In this document: in pieces, positions 1-5,491 of the stretch
Layout of the letters: each line of letters opens with the position of its first letter
Position numbering within the stretch: the first letter of the stretch is position 1
Assembly: GCA_012797825.1 (NCBI GenBank)
Contig: JAAZOI010000192.1
Span: 1 to 7,945, forward strand
Source of the DNA: Eubacteriaceae bacterium
GTDB taxonomy: Bacteria; Bacillota; Clostridia; Eubacteriales; UBA1433
DNA: 7,945 nt
Reading direction: 5' to 3'
Made by a program: the position numbers and the translations under genes
Notes under the pieces: generated by a model
What the model saw: only the letters and a program-made list of their open reading frames with translations
The model's database searches: none
Told to the model about the DNA's origin: nothing

Positions 1-1
1 A

Positions 2-481
2 GAGGATCCGCGCGATACTGTAAATAAAGATTATCTGAACTTAATGCAGGAATGGAGCCTTGTAGGTTTACAGAAAAGCCAGCCTGTCAATCACGGAATA
101 TACAATATAGATCCGTATACAAACAATTTTAATATGTTTACAATAAACGGAAAATGCTTTCCGGCAACATCACCGATGCCGGTAAATTATAAAGATATAG
201 TACGTTTGCGGCTTGCGGCGGTACAAATTGACCATCATCCCATGCATCTTCACGGGCATCAGTTCATAGTTGAGAAAGCTGACGGAAACCCTATTTCCGC
301 CAAAAACAGAATATTAAAAAACACTGTATTGGTAGCGAGCGGTGAGACATGGGACGTAATATTTAAAGCCGATAATCCAGGCATATGGCCGTTTCACTGC
401 CATATATCGCATCATATGTCTAATAACTTTACATACGGTACAGGCGGAATGTTTACGACTATTGTATATAAAGAATCATAA
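2..481 (+). CDS. Multicopper oxidase (laccase-like), C-terminal part, 5' end outside window
   Basis: The frame is open to the left edge, so the Met at 44 is internal and only about the last 159 residues are present. They form the third cupredoxin domain of a multicopper oxidase, which couples one-electron oxidation of a substrate to reduction of O2 to water. Both copper motifs are seen: HPMHLHGH (236-259) supplies type 1, type 2 and type 3 histidines, and HCHISHH (395-415) supplies two type 3 histidines, the type 1 cysteine (398-400) and the last type 1 histidine (413-415). Ten residues after that cysteine, where CotA-type enzymes have an axial Met, there is Phe (428-430), as in some high-potential fungal laccases (alignment by eye). 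Substrate, export and full length cannot be judged without the N terminus. A strong terminator follows 10 bp after the stop, so this is the last gene of its transcript. Confidence 0.9.
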   Translation, partial: EDPRDTVNKDYLNLMQEWSLVGLQKSQPVNHGIYNIDPYTNNFNMFTINGKCFPATSPMPVNYKDIVRLRLAAVQIDHHPMHLHGHQFIVEKADGNPISAKNRILKNTVLVASGETWDVIFKADNPGIWPFHCHISHHMSNNFTYGTGGMFTTIVYKES

Positions 482-491
482 AGCATATAAT

Positions 492-530
492 AAAAAATAA
501 CTTGGATTATAAAATTCAAGTTATTTTTTT
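492..530 (+). terminator. Rho-independent terminator after the multicopper oxidase gene
   Basis: The perfect 13 bp arms at 492-504 and 517-529 (core TAACTTG/CAAGTTA) can be extended inwards by four more pairs, one of them G-T, leaving a 4-nt loop. The right arm ends in a run of seven T. It lies just after the stop at 481. The A-rich left arm would also let it work in reverse, but no convergent gene is present. Confidence 0.85.
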
Positions 531-547
531 ATAAGAAATTATTTTAA

Positions 548-575
548 TTGATTATTAAATTAGGTATGCTAAAAT
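548..575 (+). promoter_or_regulatory. Predicted sigma-A promoter of the enolase-superfamily gene
   Basis: TTGATT (548-553) and TAAAAT (570-575) are separated by 16 bp, with a TGC extended -10 element at 567-569. It lies about 50 bp before the start codon and after the upstream terminator, so the downstream gene has its own promoter. Two GGAGG boxes follow at 600-604 and 615-619. The second is correctly spaced, 5 nt from the ATG at 625. Confidence 0.6.
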
Positions 576-624
576 CATAATTAAATAAATATCCTTAGCG
601 GAGGATAATCTTACGGAGGAAAAA

Positions 625-1695
625 ATGAAAATTACAAGTGTTGACATACTAGCCCTAAAAAAAGACAGGGCGGGAACAAGACCTATTATATGCAGAATAA
701 ACACCGATGAAGGAATACACGGGATTGGAGAAGCGGCTGTAGGCATAGGCTGCGGAGCAAGGGGAGCGCTGGAACTTATTAAAGATTTCGCTCCGATGAT
801 AATAGGGATGGACCCGATGTACAACGAAGTTATATGGGAAAAAATATTCAAGCGCGCATTCTGGGCTCAAGGCAACGGAGCAATCTTAATGGCGGCTATA
901 AGCGCAATCGATGTAGCTTTATGGGACATTAAAGGCAAAGCATGCAACCTGCCTGTATATAAGCTGCTGGGAGGCAAACAGCGGGAAAAATTAAGAGCGT
1001 ACGCAAGCCAGCTTCAGTTCGGCTGGGGAGTTAAAGACTTTGACCCGATGGACGCGGGCGGAAGCGTTGACTTTTACTGCAAAGCCGCGGAAAAAGCTAT
1101 GGAACAAGGATACGACGCAATAAAAATAAACTTCATTCGCTTTAACAGAGACGGAAAATTGCTGCATCATCTCGACACAACGGGATATTTAAGCAGGGAT
1201 ATTATGAAAATGGGCGAGGAAAGACTTGCCGCCGTTAGAAAAGTGGTAGGGCCCGATGTAGACATTATTTGCGAAAACCACGCTATGACGGACGCTAACA
1301 CCGCAATACAATTCGGAAGAATGGCAAGCCAGTATGATATAATGTATCTTGAAGAAGGGTGCACGCCTCTAAACGCCGCCGTTATGAAAAAGATAGCCGA
1401 TAATATTGACATTCCTTTAGCGGGCGGGGAGAGAACTTACACAAGATGGGGATTTTTGCCTTTCTTTGAAAACGCGAGCTTATCGCTTATTCAGCCCGAC
1501 ATAGGCAACTGCGGCGGAATAACAGAAGCTAAAAAAATAGCCGATATGGCACACATTTACGACATAGGAGTTCAGGCGCACGTATGCACAAGCCCCGTGG
1601 GCAAAGCCGCGGCTCTGCATCTTGAAGCCGCTATACCGAACTTTACAATACACGAACACCATTTCGCGAACACTACGCAGGCTATTATAGAATAA
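625..1695 (+). CDS. Enolase-superfamily (mandelate racemase/galactonate dehydratase-like) protein, truncated by in-frame TAA
   Basis: This is a member of the mandelate racemase/muconate lactonizing branch of the enolase superfamily, closest by motif to D-galactonate/mannonate-type sugar-acid dehydratases, which remove water from an aldonic acid using Mg2+. The N-terminal capping domain spans about 1-115 and is followed by the barrel. By-eye alignment to E. coli DgoD gives ligands E217, E243 and E269, acid His219, and the His319-Asp292 dyad; the spacings 26, 26 and 50 match exactly. The first metal ligand is normally Asp, so Glu217 is odd, and the usual EEP is EEG here. K167-x-N169 fits the DgoD-like subgroup. 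The gene has its own promoter and GGAGG at 615-619. The annotated stop (1693-1695) interrupts a frame that continues with family-like sequence to 1812 (next entry), so as written the product lacks about 38 C-terminal residues. The substrate is not predictable from sequence; a nonsense allele or sequencing error is likely. Confidence 0.85.
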   Translation: MKITSVDILALKKDRAGTRPIICRINTDEGIHGIGEAAVGIGCGARGALELIKDFAPMIIGMDPMYNEVIWEKIFKRAFWAQGNGAILMAAISAIDVALWDIKGKACNLPVYKLLGGKQREKLRAYASQLQFGWGVKDFDPMDAGGSVDFYCKAAEKAMEQGYDAIKINFIRFNRDGKLLHHLDTTGYLSRDIMKMGEERLAAVRKVVGPDVDIICENHAMTDANTAIQFGRMASQYDIMYLEEGCTPLNAAVMKKIADNIDIPLAGGERTYTRWGFLPFFENASLSLIQPDIGNCGGITEAKKIADMAHIYDIGVQAHVCTSPVGKAAALHLEAAIPNFTIHEHHFANTTQAIIE

Positions 1696-1812
1696 TGCGA
1701 ATACGACTATCAGCCGGTAAACGGATATCTGGAAATTCCCGAACTTCCCGGAATTGGGCAGGAAATGAGCAAAAAAGCTCTGGAAACCGCCGAAATATTC
1801 ACAATAAAATAA
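1696..1812 (+). pseudogene. In-frame C-terminal continuation of the enolase-superfamily gene beyond TAA
   Basis: Directly after the TAA at 1693-1695, in the same frame, 38 sense codons run to a second TAA (1810-1812). They encode a stretch beginning CEYDYQPVNGY and containing IPELPGIGQE. This matches the G(Y/F)...P..PG(L/I)G.E signature near the C terminus of DgoD-like enolase-superfamily proteins, a segment that folds back onto the capping domain. Without the TAA the protein would be 395 residues, a normal family length. The overlapping frame starting with ATG at 1695 looks like nothing and is discarded. One base change in the TAA (for example to TTA, CAA or GAA) would restore the gene. Confidence 0.8.
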
Positions 1813-1818
1813 GAATAA

Positions 1819-1847
1819 AAGGGGATGGCATCATCCCCTTATTTTTT
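1819..1847 (+). terminator. Terminator between convergent genes
   Basis: A 9 bp perfect stem, AAGGGGATG (1819-1827) with CATCCCCTT (1832-1840), and a GCAT loop are followed by A and six T. It sits 6 bp after the second TAA (1810-1812) of the enolase-family frame rather than after the first, which supports 1812 as the ancestral gene end. On the minus strand the stem is followed by TTTTATTCTT, so it may also stop the convergent glycosyltransferase operon. Confidence 0.85.
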
Positions 1848-1867
1848 AAAATATTATATTTTTTAAT

Positions 1868-2941
1868 TTATGAACAAATCTGACAATTGGCTATTGCTTC
1901 ATTTATTAAGTTATACTTGCGCTGCTTCTTTATTTTTATAAGGTTTAACTGCATTTTCTTATATTCCGCTTCATCAAAAAGCATTGTTTTAAGTTGTGTG
2001 AAAATATCACACGTGTCGTTCCATACAACTTTTCCTATGCCTTCTTCTTCTATGTAGCGGGCGTTTGCCTCTTCATGCACCAGTTCGGGTTTTATTACAA
2101 GCATCGGAGTTATGCAGCAGATAGATTCAAACAACGTCATTCCGCCCGGCTTTGAAATTATAACATCGGCTTTATGCATATATTCCGAGACGTTTTCCGT
2201 ATAACCCAGCACATCTATATTTTTATATTTTTCTCTCAGTTCATCATACAGTTTTTTGTTTTTTCCCGCTATTACCGTAGTGCGTATGTTTTCCGCGTCA
2301 TTAAGCTTTTTAAGAAAATAATCGCTGCCCGGTATCATCCCAAGTCCGCCGCCCATTATTAAAACGCGTTTTATTTCATTATCAGCGCATTTATCATCAC
2401 TGTCGAACTCGAAAGTTTTTCTTACGGGAACTCCCGAGACGTAAATGTTCTGCTCGCTTACGCCTTTTGATATTAAAAAGTATTTAAGTTTTTCCGCGCC
2501 GACAAAATATGCATCGGTGGAAGTAGACATCCACTGGCGGTGGCAGTAAATGTCCGTAATATATGTAAACATAGGTATTTGCTTTGTTTTAACTTTATAA
2601 TATGTTAAATATTTTGAGCTTACGGGCGTTGTAGTAATAATAAGGTCGGGAGAAAAAGCCGTTATGGCTTCATTCAGCTTTCTGCTCATTATATGTTTAA
2701 GAGGAGCTGCATCAATTTTATCCGACGCTTTTATGGCAAGGTTAAAAAACTCGGGAAAATTTCTCACAACAGCGTTATAAGATTTGTAAAACACCGAGCC
2801 TACGTATGGAAAAAGCGCAGCAATATAATCCAATATTTGTATATCAGCGTCAGGATAGCTATCCTGAAGTTCCTGTTTAATTGCGTTTGAGGCAACTATG
2901 TGCCCCATTCCGAAGGTGCCTGTAATTATTAATATTTTCAT
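1868..2941 (-). CDS. GT28/MGDG-synthase-type glycosyltransferase (diacylglycerol glucosyltransferase-like)
   Basis: This 357-residue GT-B glycosyltransferase resembles MGDG synthase and Bacillus UgtP, which transfer a sugar from a UDP-sugar to diacylglycerol at the inner membrane face to make glycolipids and lipoteichoic-acid anchors. The N-terminal acceptor domain carries the family's glycine loop, G11-M-G-H14, after a first strand MKILIITG, and continues to about residue 170. The C-terminal donor domain begins near RVLIMGGGLG (192-201) and holds the nucleotide-sugar signature SKPGGMTLFE (263-272), followed by PELVHEEANA (285-294). No signal peptide is evident; peripheral membrane association is usual for the family. 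I chose the ATG at 2941 over the one two codons upstream because GGAG (2949-2952) is 7 nt from the former and only 1 nt from the latter. It lies 25 bp after the PAP2 gene on the same strand, so the two are likely cotranscribed. The sugar and exact lipid acceptor are inferred; another lipid-linked glycosyl transfer is possible. Confidence 0.8.
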   Translation of the reverse strand: MKILIITGTFGMGHIVASNAIKQELQDSYPDADIQILDYIAALFPYVGSVFYKSYNAVVRNFPEFFNLAIKASDKIDAAPLKHIMSRKLNEAITAFSPDLIITTTPVSSKYLTYYKVKTKQIPMFTYITDIYCHRQWMSTSTDAYFVGAEKLKYFLISKGVSEQNIYVSGVPVRKTFEFDSDDKCADNEIKRVLIMGGGLGMIPGSDYFLKKLNDAENIRTTVIAGKNKKLYDELREKYKNIDVLGYTENVSEYMHKADVIISKPGGMTLFESICCITPMLVIKPELVHEEANARYIEEEGIGKVVWNDTCDIFTQLKTMLFDEAEYKKMQLNLIKIKKQRKYNLINEAIANCQICS

Positions 2942-2948
2942 ACACATT

Positions 2949-2952
2949 CTCC
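2949..2952 (-). promoter_or_regulatory. Shine-Dalgarno GGAG deciding the glycosyltransferase start
   Basis: The GGAG core on the minus strand has a 7-nt gap to the ATG at 2941 and only a 1-nt gap to the ATG at 2947. This favours a protein starting MKILIITG. Confidence 0.6.
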
Positions 2953-2966
2953 GGTAAATTTTATTA

Positions 2967-3506
2967 TTATATTATAGCACAAATAATCGCGTTTGTAATT
3001 AAAAATGATACAAAGCCGAGAATGCCGCCTATTAAAACATCTGTCGGATAATGCATGCCCAGATATATTCTGGATATGCCGACAAGAGCGGCAAGTGTGA
3101 AGAATAAAAAAGATAATGCTGGGAATATATTGCTAAGCGCGAACGCCATGCCAAAAGCGGCGCATGTGTGCCCAGAGGGGAAAGAATAGCTGTTAATCGG
3201 CGGAAGTTTTTTTATTATTGCTTGAGGAAGAGCGTGGCACGGGCGCTGACGTCCGAAAGTGCGTTTTATGGTGTGCACGAAAACCAGACCGACAAGCATA
3301 GTGTAAGTTACGCTGTAAAAAGCGTTTAAAGACAGCTTTTTATTTAAGCATACCAAAGCAAAGCAAAACAGCGCGGAAAACGTTGTTGAGCCTAAAAATG
3401 TAAGTGCGCGCATTATATAATTCAGCGGCGCGCAGTTTATTTTATGGTTGAATACAAAAAAGATAAGCTCATCTTTTTGTTTTATGTAATACGCAACTTC
3501 ACTCAA
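2967..3506 (-). CDS. PAP2-family membrane phosphatase (phosphatidic acid/undecaprenyl-PP phosphatase type)
   Basis: This is a 179-residue integral membrane acid phosphatase of the PAP2 superfamily. All three catalytic motifs are present: K81-x6-R88-P89 (KRTFGRQRP), P110-S-G-H113, and S145-R146-x5-H152-x3-D156. His113 is the expected proton donor and His152 the nucleophile. Hydrophobic stretches at about 34-54, 63-80, 117-140 and 158-179 fit a five- to six-helix bundle with the active site at the outer membrane face. Substrates in this family include phosphatidic acid, phosphatidylglycerol phosphate and undecaprenyl pyrophosphate. Being first in an operon with a diacylglycerol-glycosyltransferase-like gene suggests a lipid-phosphate substrate, but this is inference. 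The start is a TTG at 3506, supported by GGAGG (3515-3519) 8 nt upstream; no ATG or GTG is better placed. Confidence 0.88.
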   Translation of the reverse strand: MSEVAYYIKQKDELIFFVFNHKINCAPLNYIMRALTFLGSTTFSALFCFALVCLNKKLSLNAFYSVTYTMLVGLVFVHTIKRTFGRQRPCHALPQAIIKKLPPINSYSFPSGHTCAAFGMAFALSNIFPALSFLFFTLAALVGISRIYLGMHYPTDVLIGGILGFVSFLITNAIICAII

Positions 3507-3514
3507 GGAAATAT

Positions 3515-3519
3515 CCTCC
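3515..3519 (-). promoter_or_regulatory. Shine-Dalgarno GGAGG deciding a TTG start
   Basis: A full GGAGG on the minus strand lies 8 nt before the TTG at 3506, fixing the unusual start codon of the PAP2 gene. Confidence 0.7.
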
Positions 3520-3539
3520 GATTTAATGTCATTTTTAAC

Positions 3540-3568
3540 ATTATAATAATATCCAAGTGTTAATTCTA
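3540..3568 (-). promoter_or_regulatory. Possible promoter of the PAP2-glycosyltransferase operon
   Basis: A perfect TATAAT lies on the minus strand at 3545-3540, about 34 bp before the TTG start. No good -35 box is found at standard spacing: AGAATT (3567-3562) is a weak match, and a TTAACA lies too close. The call rests mainly on the -10 element and position. Confidence 0.35.
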
Positions 3569-3713
3569 TATAAAAATTATGTAAAGTCCAGTTAAATATA
3601 TCGAAATTTCTACGTTAATCGTTTTCAGGTTTTATTAAGGATGAATTTTTAAGGAAAATTAAAGAAAAACGTTTTCTTGATTTTTATAAAATTAATTGAT
3701 GGGCTGATTGTGT

Positions 3714-3780
3714 TTAAAGGGGAATATGTGTGATTATATTTGATTATATTGTATTTTGTGATATTATTTTTATAAATATT
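3714..3780 (+). repeat. Promoter-bearing direct repeat, copy A
   Basis: This copy aligns with copy B (4231-4299). Over 3723-3778 versus 4239-4294, 52 of 56 bases are identical, and both are preceded by TTAAAGGG(G). Each copy lies immediately upstream of one of the two island genes and contains a complete predicted promoter and a tandem TGATTATATT 10-mer. Confidence 0.9.
3740..3767 (+). promoter_or_regulatory. Predicted promoter of the GNAT gene (in repeat copy A)
   Basis: TTGATT (3740-3745), a 16 bp spacer and TATTAT (3762-3767), with extended -10 TGA at 3759-3761. It predicts a leader of about 20-25 nt before the ATG at 3797. Two abutting TGATTATATT units (3731-3740, 3741-3750) overlap the -35 box, the position of a repressor or activator site. 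Confidence 0.65.
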
Positions 3781-3784
3781 AATG

Positions 3785-3790
3785 AAGGAG
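3785..3790 (+). promoter_or_regulatory. Shine-Dalgarno AAGGAG deciding the GNAT start
   Basis: AAGGAG lies 6 nt before the ATG at 3797. The ATG at 3782 precedes this site and has no ribosome site of its own, so 3797 is the better start. Confidence 0.7.
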
Positions 3791-3796
3791 AATTAT

Positions 3797-4210
3797 ATGA
3801 TTAATGAAAATGATATAAATATAAAAAAAGCAAATAGATTAGATATTATAAAATTAAATTTTTTATGTGAAGAAGATGACGAGTGGTTTGAAGGAATTAA
3901 AATCATGGCAAATGATTTATTATCCAGTTATGACGAGCAAACTCTTTGTTTTATAGCGTTTTATAATGACGAAGCTATAGGTTTTATTTTTGGCTTTGTT
4001 TTACATAAACAAACGCTATATCCGCAGTTTATGTATGTGAAAGATGAATTCAGAAAAATGGGAGTAGGAAAGCAGCTAATGAATGCATTGGAAACGCAAT
4101 CGGGTTGTAAAACATCTTTTATATATTATAAAAAGATCTTGCGTGAATATTTTGCAAAGCAAGGTTATGATGCCGATGAAGGATTAGAGATAGCAGTTAA
4201 AATGTTGTAG
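3797..4210 (+). CDS. Small GNAT-family N-acetyltransferase
   Basis: This 137-residue protein has the GCN5-related N-acetyltransferase fold, which moves an acetyl group from acetyl-CoA to an amine on a small molecule or protein. The strand QFMYVKDEF (77-85) leads into the pyrophosphate-binding loop R86-K-M-G89-V-G91, matching (R/Q)xxGx(G/A), and helix KQLMNALE (92-99). REYFAKQGYD (116-125) fits the later helix and strand that carry the AxxfYxkxGF pattern. The N-terminal half (NRLDIIKLNFLCEEDDEWFE) is the variable acceptor-binding side and gives no clue to the substrate. It is A/T-rich like its downstream neighbour and unlike the flanking genes, and the neighbour uses a near-copy of the same promoter. 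No terminator lies between the two, so read-through is possible. It lacks an adjacent ribbon-helix-helix antitoxin gene, so a GNAT toxin-antitoxin pair is not supported. Function unknown. Confidence 0.8.
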   Translation: MINENDINIKKANRLDIIKLNFLCEEDDEWFEGIKIMANDLLSSYDEQTLCFIAFYNDEAIGFIFGFVLHKQTLYPQFMYVKDEFRKMGVGKQLMNALETQSGCKTSFIYYKKILREYFAKQGYDADEGLEIAVKML

Positions 4211-4222
4211 GGGATAATTTGT

Positions 4223-4241
4223 GGGGGTGGTTAAAGGGAAT
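4223..4241 (+). repeat. Imperfect inverted repeat, left copy
   Basis: GGGGGTGGTTAAAGGGAAT matches the reverse complement of 5330-5348 at 17 of 19 positions. The pair brackets the 4316-5311 gene and its promoter. The match does not extend on either side. Confidence 0.45.
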
Positions 4242-4299
4242 ATGTCTGATTATATTTGATTATATTGGATTTTGTGATATTATGTTTGTAAATAATATT
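4231..4299 (+). repeat. Promoter-bearing direct repeat, copy B
   Basis: This is the second copy of the repeat at 3714-3780. It differs in the core only at 4246, 4268, 4284 and 4288, has one G fewer in the GGG run, and carries a three-base insertion near 4295. The predicted promoter elements and the tandem 10-mer are unchanged, which suggests they are the conserved part. Confidence 0.9.
4256..4283 (+). promoter_or_regulatory. Predicted promoter of the zinc-ribbon/NDT-like gene (in repeat copy B)
   Basis: TTGATT (4256-4261), 16 bp spacer, TATTAT (4278-4283), with TGA at 4275-4277. These are the same elements and spacing as copy A. The tandem TGATTATATT units are at 4247-4256 and 4257-4266. A ribosome site AAAGGTG (4304-4310) lies 5 nt before the ATG at 4316. 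Confidence 0.65.
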
Positions 4300-4315
4300 T
4301 TTTAAAGGTGTAATT

Positions 4316-5311
4316 ATGGAAGATAATATTTGCCCTGTATGTGGGCGTCAAGCTCATATACAAACTGCTCAACAATATTTTGCAAAAGTAGTCCAATGTA
4401 AGAAATGTGGGATTTTTTATATTGAACATGATATTTTAGATAATGATAGTTTAGAGCCCAAAATAAGAGCTTCAATGTATTATTATTTAATTCATAATAT
4501 AATAAATCATCAACCAAAACCAAATGAACATCAAAAAATATTTCCGCATTTCATATTACGGTTTAATTTTGATAAAAAAATATATAATGATCATTATTAT
4601 ATATCTAAGGAAGCATTACTTAATATTTATCCAAATTCTTTTTCTGATTTAATCAATAAAATATTAATTAATATTGCCGACTTATCAGATGGTTTTTCTG
4701 GGAGTATTTCATATAATGAAAAAAGTGAAGACTTAATTAGGACTATTTTTTTTATTAATGACTTAAATAAAGAAAATAATATCGAAAACACTTTTGATAT
4801 TTTGAAAGAAATGAATTTGATAAAATTATTAAAGAATAGCACATTAAATGAATATATTTACAAATTAACAGCAAATGCTTGGGAACGAATTGAAAAACTT
4901 GAAAATATTGATAAAATTTTAAATAAAACTTTTATTGCTATGTGCTTTAAAGAAGAATTACATCCTTTAAGAGAAACAATTAAAAAATCAGTAGAACATT
5001 GTGGGTATATACCAATTGTTATAGATGAAAAACAGTATAACGGTCAAATAGTACCAGAAATATTTCATGAAATTAAAAATAGCAAATTTGTTATTGCAGA
5101 TTTAACAAAACATCGAAGAGGTGTTTATTATGAAGCTGGTTATGCAGAAGCTTTGGGAAAAGAAGTTATTTTAACATGTAAAAAATCTGATTTTAGAGGA
5201 GTACACTTTGATGTTGCTCAAAAAAGCATTATAAAATGGGAAAGTGAAGAAGATTTAGAAAAAAGATTGATAGATAGAATTACTGCAACAATCGGAAAAT
5301 TGAATAATTAA
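4316..5311 (+). CDS. Zinc-ribbon, winged-helix and nucleoside 2-deoxyribosyltransferase-like (TIR-related) protein
   Basis: This 331-residue protein has three parts. Residues 1-35 form a zinc ribbon with CPVCG (C6, C9) and CKKCG (C28, C31). Residues about 110-195 look helical and end in a winged-helix-like pattern, FDILKEMNLIK followed by YKLTANAWERIEKL. Residues 204-331 match the nucleoside 2-deoxyribosyltransferase-like fold, related to TIR and SLOG: strand KTFIAMCF, VIADLT (259-264), YYEAGYAEALGKEVIL (271-286) and HFDVAQKSIIKW (297-308). E273 in YEAGYA aligns with the catalytic Glu of NDTs, so base or ribosyl cleavage of a nucleotide is possible. Proteins with this C-terminal signature recur in bacteria, but I know of no established function. 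It is very A/T-rich, has its own promoter copy, and ends before a terminator. A nucleotide-targeting defence effector or a ligand-sensing regulator are the main options; both are inferences. Confidence 0.7.
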   Translation: MEDNICPVCGRQAHIQTAQQYFAKVVQCKKCGIFYIEHDILDNDSLEPKIRASMYYYLIHNIINHQPKPNEHQKIFPHFILRFNFDKKIYNDHYYISKEALLNIYPNSFSDLINKILINIADLSDGFSGSISYNEKSEDLIRTIFFINDLNKENNIENTFDILKEMNLIKLLKNSTLNEYIYKLTANAWERIEKLENIDKILNKTFIAMCFKEELHPLRETIKKSVEHCGYIPIVIDEKQYNGQIVPEIFHEIKNSKFVIADLTKHRRGVYYEAGYAEALGKEVILTCKKSDFRGVHFDVAQKSIIKWESEEDLEKRLIDRITATIGKLNN

Positions 5312-5329
5312 AATTAAATTTAATAATGA

Positions 5330-5348
5330 ATTTCCTTTAACTACCCCC
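5330..5348 (-). repeat. Imperfect inverted repeat, right copy
   Basis: ATTTCCTTTAACTACCCCC is the inverted partner of 4223-4241 (17 of 19). It lies 19 bp after the stop of the NDT-like gene and before its terminator. Confidence 0.45.
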
Positions 5349-5373
5349 TTTATCAAATACATAAACTAATAAC

Positions 5374-5398
5374 AAAAGCAGTCATTCGACTGCTTTTT
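5374..5398 (+). terminator. Terminator closing the A/T-rich island
   Basis: A perfect 10 bp stem, AAAAGCAGTC (5374-5383) with GACTGCTTTT (5388-5397), has an ATTC loop and a T5 end. It lies 62 bp after the stop at 5311. The A-rich left arm could give weak reverse activity for the convergent splB-like gene. Confidence 0.85.
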
Positions 5399-5491
5399 GA
5401 GTTTATATATGATAATTAATTTCCCTTCACTTATATAGTTCGATATATAAATAAAAACTCCTTCAAAAAATAAAAAAATATTTTTATTTTT

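Larger units (their letters stand above)
3530..5400. other. A/T-rich two-gene island (GNAT plus zinc-ribbon/NDT-like protein)
   Basis: Base composition drops sharply here. Several 60-base lines inside the 4316-5311 gene have only about 10-21 G/C, while lines in the enolase and ilvD genes approach half G/C. The island holds two plus-strand genes, each behind a copy of the same promoter repeat, and ends with a terminator at 5374-5398. The flanking genes on both sides (PAP2/glycosyltransferase and splB-like) are on the minus strand with ordinary composition. No integrase, transposase or tRNA end is visible, so acquisition by transfer is inferred from composition and content only. Edges are approximate. 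Confidence 0.5.

Noticed and set aside
1695..1883. A 62-codon frame starting with the ATG overlapping the enolase-gene TAA
   Set aside because: Its product is low in sense and rich in Arg/Asn/Ile; the other frame of the same DNA encodes the family C terminus, and this frame runs through the terminator.
3661..3678. CcpA-type cre-like palindrome around AAAACGTTTT, and a second CGTTTTC near 3619
   Set aside because: The left half does not fit the cre consensus, and the sites lie over 60 bp upstream of the nearest promoter; the palindrome is short and A/T-rich.
3797..4210. GNAT toxin of a toxin-antitoxin pair
   Set aside because: No short ribbon-helix-helix or other antitoxin-like gene lies next to it, and the next gene is a 331-residue protein with its own promoter.
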